The notes beneath the pieces were generated by a model. That model was not told the DNA's origin and did not search any database. It saw only the letters and a program-made list of their open reading frames with translations. A DNA stretch of 64,000 bases from an uncultured Flavobacteriaceae bacterium (GTDB taxonomy: Bacteria; Bacteroidota; Bacteroidia; Flavobacteriales; Flavobacteriaceae), in contig CANNBV010000002.1 of assembly GCA_947502975.1 (NCBI GenBank), positions 873,251 to 937,250 on the forward strand, given 5' to 3'. Made by a program: the position numbers and the translations under genes. Below, one piece after another: positions 60,807 to 64,000 of this stretch (position 1 is the stretch's first letter; each line of letters opens with the position of its first letter).

Positions 60807-62093
60807 CTAATTTTTATCAAGAACAAACTTCCCATAAATAGCATCTCTAAACCCTTTATGTAGTCCTATTTGATCAAAGGGAAATAATTGTACAAATAAT
60901 ACTGCAGTAATTTCATTTACAGGATCTACCCAAAATAAAGTACTTGCTGCGCCATCCCAGAAAAATTCACCAACAGCGCCATTGTTTTCTTTTACAGAAA
61001 CAGGTGGCCTTAAACGCACTGCAAAATTAATTCCAAAACCTACTTGCCCTTTTCCTGGCAGCCACGATCTTTCTTTTATATTTTCTGACAAATGGTTGGT
61101 GCTCATCAATTTTACAGTTTCAGGTTTAAGAATAGTGACACCATCTAAAGTTCCATAATTTACGAGCATTCTAGCAAAACGCATATAATCATCTAAAGTT
61201 GAGGTAAGTCCCCATCCACCTGGGGTTAAAGGCCATTTTTTGGTGTTAAAAGCTAAAGCACGCTCATCTGGTACACGATTTAGTCTATCTTCGTTCAAAC
61301 GGTAGGTGGCTGCTAATCGTTTGCGATCAGATTCTGGAACAAAATAGCGTGTTTCGGTCATGCCTAAAGGATCTAGAATATGTTCGCGAATATATTCGTC
61401 AAAAGGCTGTCCAGATAAACGTTCAACAAGTAAGGCTTGTACATCCACAGAAGGCCCGTATTCCCATTTTTCACCAGGTTGATACCATAGTGGTAGCGTA
61501 CCAAATTTTTTAGCTTGTTCAGACAGTGTTATATCTGGTCTATTAATATGTAATGCATTCATTTTGGCACTTAAACCAGGAACACCACCATTATTTAAAA
61601 AACCTGCTGTATGACGTGTTAAATCACGAATTGAAATAGGACGTTTTAGGGCTTCTGTCTGAATATTTCCTTCTTCATCAACACCAGTGTAAACTGTCAT
61701 GTTTTTAAATTCTGGTAAATAATCGGATAGATTATCGTCTAACTTAAATAGTCCTTTTTCATATAGTTGCATTAATGCTGTACCCGTTATAGGTTTTGTC
61801 ATAGAGTAGATAATAGCAATGGTATTCCTATCCATTTCTACCTTGGCTTCACGATCAGAATATCCAAAAGCATTAGCGTATACTTCTTTGTCTTTTTCAT
61901 ATACTAATGCGGAAACACCCGATATTTTTTCTGCTTTTACAAAGCTTTGCAATGTTGAATCTATTTTAGCAACAGAGGGACTCGTTATTATAGTTGAGTT
62001 TTTAGTAAGAGTTGATTGTGCTATGATCTTATTAAAAGATAAGACCATAAAGGCAATGAAAGCTATATAATGTATAGTTTGTTTTTTTCTCAT
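60807..62093 (-). CDS. Class C beta-lactamase-like serine hydrolase
   Basis: The 428-residue product has a signal peptide (TIHYIAFIAFMVLSFNKIIAQ). The catalytic SxxK is in IIYSMTKPITG. A YGPS-type second motif (EKWEYGPSVDV) replaces the usual YxN, and HTAGFLNNG and FFWDGAASTLFWVDP mark the rest of the beta-lactamase/D-peptidase fold (a WDG replaces HTG). It is probably an esterase or peptidase acting on envelope substrates rather than a drug-degrading lactamase (inference). Confidence 0.9.
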   Translation of the reverse strand: MRKKQTIHYIAFIAFMVLSFNKIIAQSTLTKNSTIITSPSVAKIDSTLQSFVKAEKISGVSALVYEKDKEVYANAFGYSDREAKVEMDRNTIAIIYSMTKPITGTALMQLYEKGLFKLDDNLSDYLPEFKNMTVYTGVDEEGNIQTEALKRPISIRDLTRHTAGFLNNGGVPGLSAKMNALHINRPDITLSEQAKKFGTLPLWYQPGEKWEYGPSVDVQALLVERLSGQPFDEYIREHILDPLGMTETRYFVPESDRKRLAATYRLNEDRLNRVPDERALAFNTKKWPLTPGGWGLTSTLDDYMRFARMLVNYGTLDGVTILKPETVKLMSTNHLSENIKERSWLPGKGQVGFGINFAVRLRPPVSVKENNGAVGEFFWDGAASTLFWVDPVNEITAVLFVQLFPFDQIGLHKGFRDAIYGKFVLDKN

Positions 62094-62154
62094 GAGAATA
62101 AACAGCTGTTAAATATGATATTACAGATATAAAGGTAGCTTATTGTTATATAAT

Positions 62155-62187
62155 AAAAAAACCACCCTGCTTTCACAAAGTGGTTTT
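62155..62187 (-). terminator. Terminator of htpG
   Basis: On the minus strand AAAACCAC and GTGGTTTT form an 8-bp stem around a 14-nt loop followed by a run of T. It lies 49 bp after the htpG stop. Confidence 0.8.
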
Positions 62188-62235
62188 AAGTTTATATGGA
62201 TAAGGTGCTGAAACAAGTTCAACATGACAATACGT

Positions 62236-64000
62236 TTACTTTATCATATCGTAACTACGTTTGATGAAGTTTGTTAGTTCTTCACCTTTTAATAAGCCTT
62301 GTGATAATCTTGCCAAATCTAAACTTTGATTAATTAAACGCTCTTGTTTTTTCTTAGTTTTAGTGTTTAAAATTTCACCAACTAGATCAGAGTTTGTATT
62401 GACTATCAAGTTGTACATTTCTGGCATGCCTCCCATGCCAAACATACCGCCACCACCTGTTTGTTGCATCTCTTTCATACGACGCATGAATTCTGGTTGT
62501 GTAATGATAAATGGGGAAGCATTACTGTCCATAGCTTCTAATTGAACCATAAATTTTTCAGAAGGAATTACTTCTTTCAATAATTCATCTAAAGTTTTCT
62601 TTTGATCTTCATCTAATTTAGAAATTTTAGTATCATCTTTCTTAATCAAATTATCAATATGATCGCCATCAACACGTGCAAAAGAAATCTTTTCTTTTGT
62701 GGTTTCTAACTTCTGAATTAAATGTGAAACGATAGGAGAATCTAATAGTAGCACCTCATAATCTTTAGCTTTTGCAGCCTCTATATAACTGTGTTGTGCA
62801 TCTTTATCAGAAGCATATAGAATCACTAATTTGTCATCTTTATCAGTTTGATTTGCTTTAATCTTATCATATAATTCTTGATACGTATAATATTTACCAT
62901 CCACTGTTGGGTACAAAGCAAAGGCATCTGCTTTTTCGAAGAATTTTTCTTCTGAAAGCATTCCGTACTCAATAACGATTTTAATATCATTCCATTTAGA
63001 TTCAAAGTCCTCACGATTGTTGTTGAATAAAGATTTTAATTTATCAGCAACTTTTCTGGTGATGTAAGATGATATCTTTTTTACTGCACCATCAGCTTGT
63101 AAATATGAACGCGATACATTTAACGGAATATCTGGAGAATCAATCACACCACGTAACATGGTTAAGAACTCAGGGACAATACCTTCAACATTATCAGTTA
63201 CAAAAACTTGATTTTGATACAACTGAATTTTATCCTTCTGGATTTGCATGTCGTTAGACATTTTTGGGAAGTATAAAATACCAGTTAAGTTAAAAGGATA
63301 ATCAACATTTAAGTGAATGTTGAATAATGGCTCTTCAAATTGCATTGGATACAACTCTCTGTAGAAGTTACTATAATCTTCATCTTGTAACTCTGTTGGT
63401 TGTTTTGCCCAAGCAGGATTTGGGTTATTTATAATATCATCCACAGTAATTTGACGATGAGATTCTGTAGTTTCTTTACCGTCTTTATCTGTAGTAGTTT
63501 GTGGTTCATGCTCTGGATCGTTGATCTCTTTGGTTCCAAATTTAATTGGAATAGGCATAAACTTGTTGTACTTGTTTAATAACTCACGAATACGAGATTC
63601 TTCTAAAAACTCGGTAGAGTCTTCAGCTATATGAAGAATGATTTCTGTACCTCTTTCTGTTTTTTCTGCAGACTCTAAAGTAAACTCAGGAGAACCATCA
63701 CATGTCCAATGTGCAGCTGCTTCATCTTTAAAAGACTTGGTGATGATTTCAACCTTTTCTGCTACCATGAAAGCAGAATAGAAACCAAGACCGAAATGAC
63801 CTATAATTCCAGAATCTTTTGCAGAGTCTTTATATTTATCTAAAAACTCTTCTGCTCCAGAAAATGCTACTTGATTAATATATTTTTCAACCTCTTCGGA
63901 TGTCATACCTAAACCTTGATCTATAATGTGAAGTTTTTTACCGTCTTTATCAATTTTAACTTCAATTTGTGGGTTGCCATATTCTACTTTAGCGTCTCCA
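62236..64000 (-). CDS. htpG: HtpG chaperone (Hsp90), N-terminus outside window
   Basis: The frame stays open from the stop codon to the window edge (587 residues visible; roughly 40 N-terminal residues are missing). ATP-pocket motifs are visible: KLHIIDQGLGMT, YINQVAFSGAEEFLDKY, IGHFGLGFYSAFMVAEKVEI and GTEIILHIAEDS. The middle-domain hallmark is YFPKMSNDMQIQKDKIQLYQNQVFVTDNVEGIVPEFLTMLRGVIDSPDIPLNVSRSYLQAD. A Met/Gly-rich stretch (GGGGMFGMGGMPEM) lies near the C-terminus. It is the bacterial Hsp90 chaperone. Confidence 0.97.
   Translation of the reverse strand, partial: GDAKVEYGNPQIEVKIDKDGKKLHIIDQGLGMTSEEVEKYINQVAFSGAEEFLDKYKDSAKDSGIIGHFGLGFYSAFMVAEKVEIITKSFKDEAAAHWTCDGSPEFTLESAEKTERGTEIILHIAEDSTEFLEESRIRELLNKYNKFMPIPIKFGTKEINDPEHEPQTTTDKDGKETTESHRQITVDDIINNPNPAWAKQPTELQDEDYSNFYRELYPMQFEEPLFNIHLNVDYPFNLTGILYFPKMSNDMQIQKDKIQLYQNQVFVTDNVEGIVPEFLTMLRGVIDSPDIPLNVSRSYLQADGAVKKISSYITRKVADKLKSLFNNNREDFESKWNDIKIVIEYGMLSEEKFFEKADAFALYPTVDGKYYTYQELYDKIKANQTDKDDKLVILYASDKDAQHSYIEAAKAKDYEVLLLDSPIVSHLIQKLETTKEKISFARVDGDHIDNLIKKDDTKISKLDEDQKKTLDELLKEVIPSEKFMVQLEAMDSNASPFIITQPEFMRRMKEMQQTGGGGMFGMGGMPEMYNLIVNTNSDLVGEILNTKTKKKQERLINQSLDLARLSQGLLKGEELTNFIKRSYDMIK

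Noticed and set aside
60807-62093. Antibiotic-resistance beta-lactamase
   Set aside because: The SxxK motif is present, but YxN and KTG-type motifs are replaced (YGPS, WDG); a general serine hydrolase is more likely.

Overview
The window looks like a chromosomal segment of a marine-type Flavobacteriaceae member (Bacteroidota). The evidence is very AT-rich DNA, promoters of the Bacteroidetes type (TTG/TTTG, about 19 bp, then TAnnTTTG), almost no Shine-Dalgarno sites, type IX secretion C-terminal domains (PNP...G.Y.L motifs), SusC/FecA-like TonB receptors with carboxypeptidase-like N-domains, and many families typical of this group (DUF2141, DUF4856, 2TM, LytTR, TPR-CHAT). I cannot name the genus. 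No rRNA, tRNA, CRISPR array, transposase or prophage was seen.

Layout. 1-8.9 kb: a partial hemopexin-repeat protein, a DUF4412-like secreted protein, an ECF sigma/anti-sigma pair convergent with a large TPR-CHAT protease, a small conserved protein, oxyR with a possible divergent small RNA, and a DUF2141 protein. 8.9-16.3 kb: a SpoIIM-DUF4129-DUF4350-MoxR-DUF805-DUF58 operon, a divergent RDD protein, a block of structured repeats and a TRIC-type channel. 16.3-24.7 kb: sulfatase, cyclophilin, Nudix hydrolase, acyltransferase, a BKACE/GNAT pair, a fibrinogen-domain protein, and a lipoprotein gene flanked by integron-cassette-like ends. 24.9-29 kb: topB, a pseudouridine synthase, and a second ECF sigma factor with a membrane partner. 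29.6-40 kb: TonB receptor, esterase, NYN protein, TonB, then DUF2141-TPR-LytS kinase-2TM-2TM-LytTR regulator. 40-46.7 kb: hydrolase, pepT, pyrD, two type IX cargo proteins, HMG-CoA lyase. 46.8-53.2 kb: a Fur-box-preceded imelysin iron-uptake locus. 53.3-64 kb: PhoD phosphatase, guaB, cupin, sterol desaturase, a WYL regulator with a palindromic operator, VOC protein, serine hydrolase and htpG (cut by the window end).

The most interesting signals are regulatory or structural. (1) Three genes (two DUF2141 paralogues and a TonB receptor) share one 52-bp promoter module of identical geometry; its core fits the LytTR-type binding consensus, and one copy drives the operon that encodes a LytTR regulator. 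(2) A roughly 100-nt candidate small RNA lies divergent to oxyR, with two mutually exclusive pairings. (3) Twin hairpin repeats have identical flanks but different, fully compensated 10-bp stems. (4) A dispersed flavobacterial repeat occurs four times. (5) A lone attC-like junction has end-matching logic like an integron cassette. All of these come from reading the sequence by eye; none has been tested by a search.
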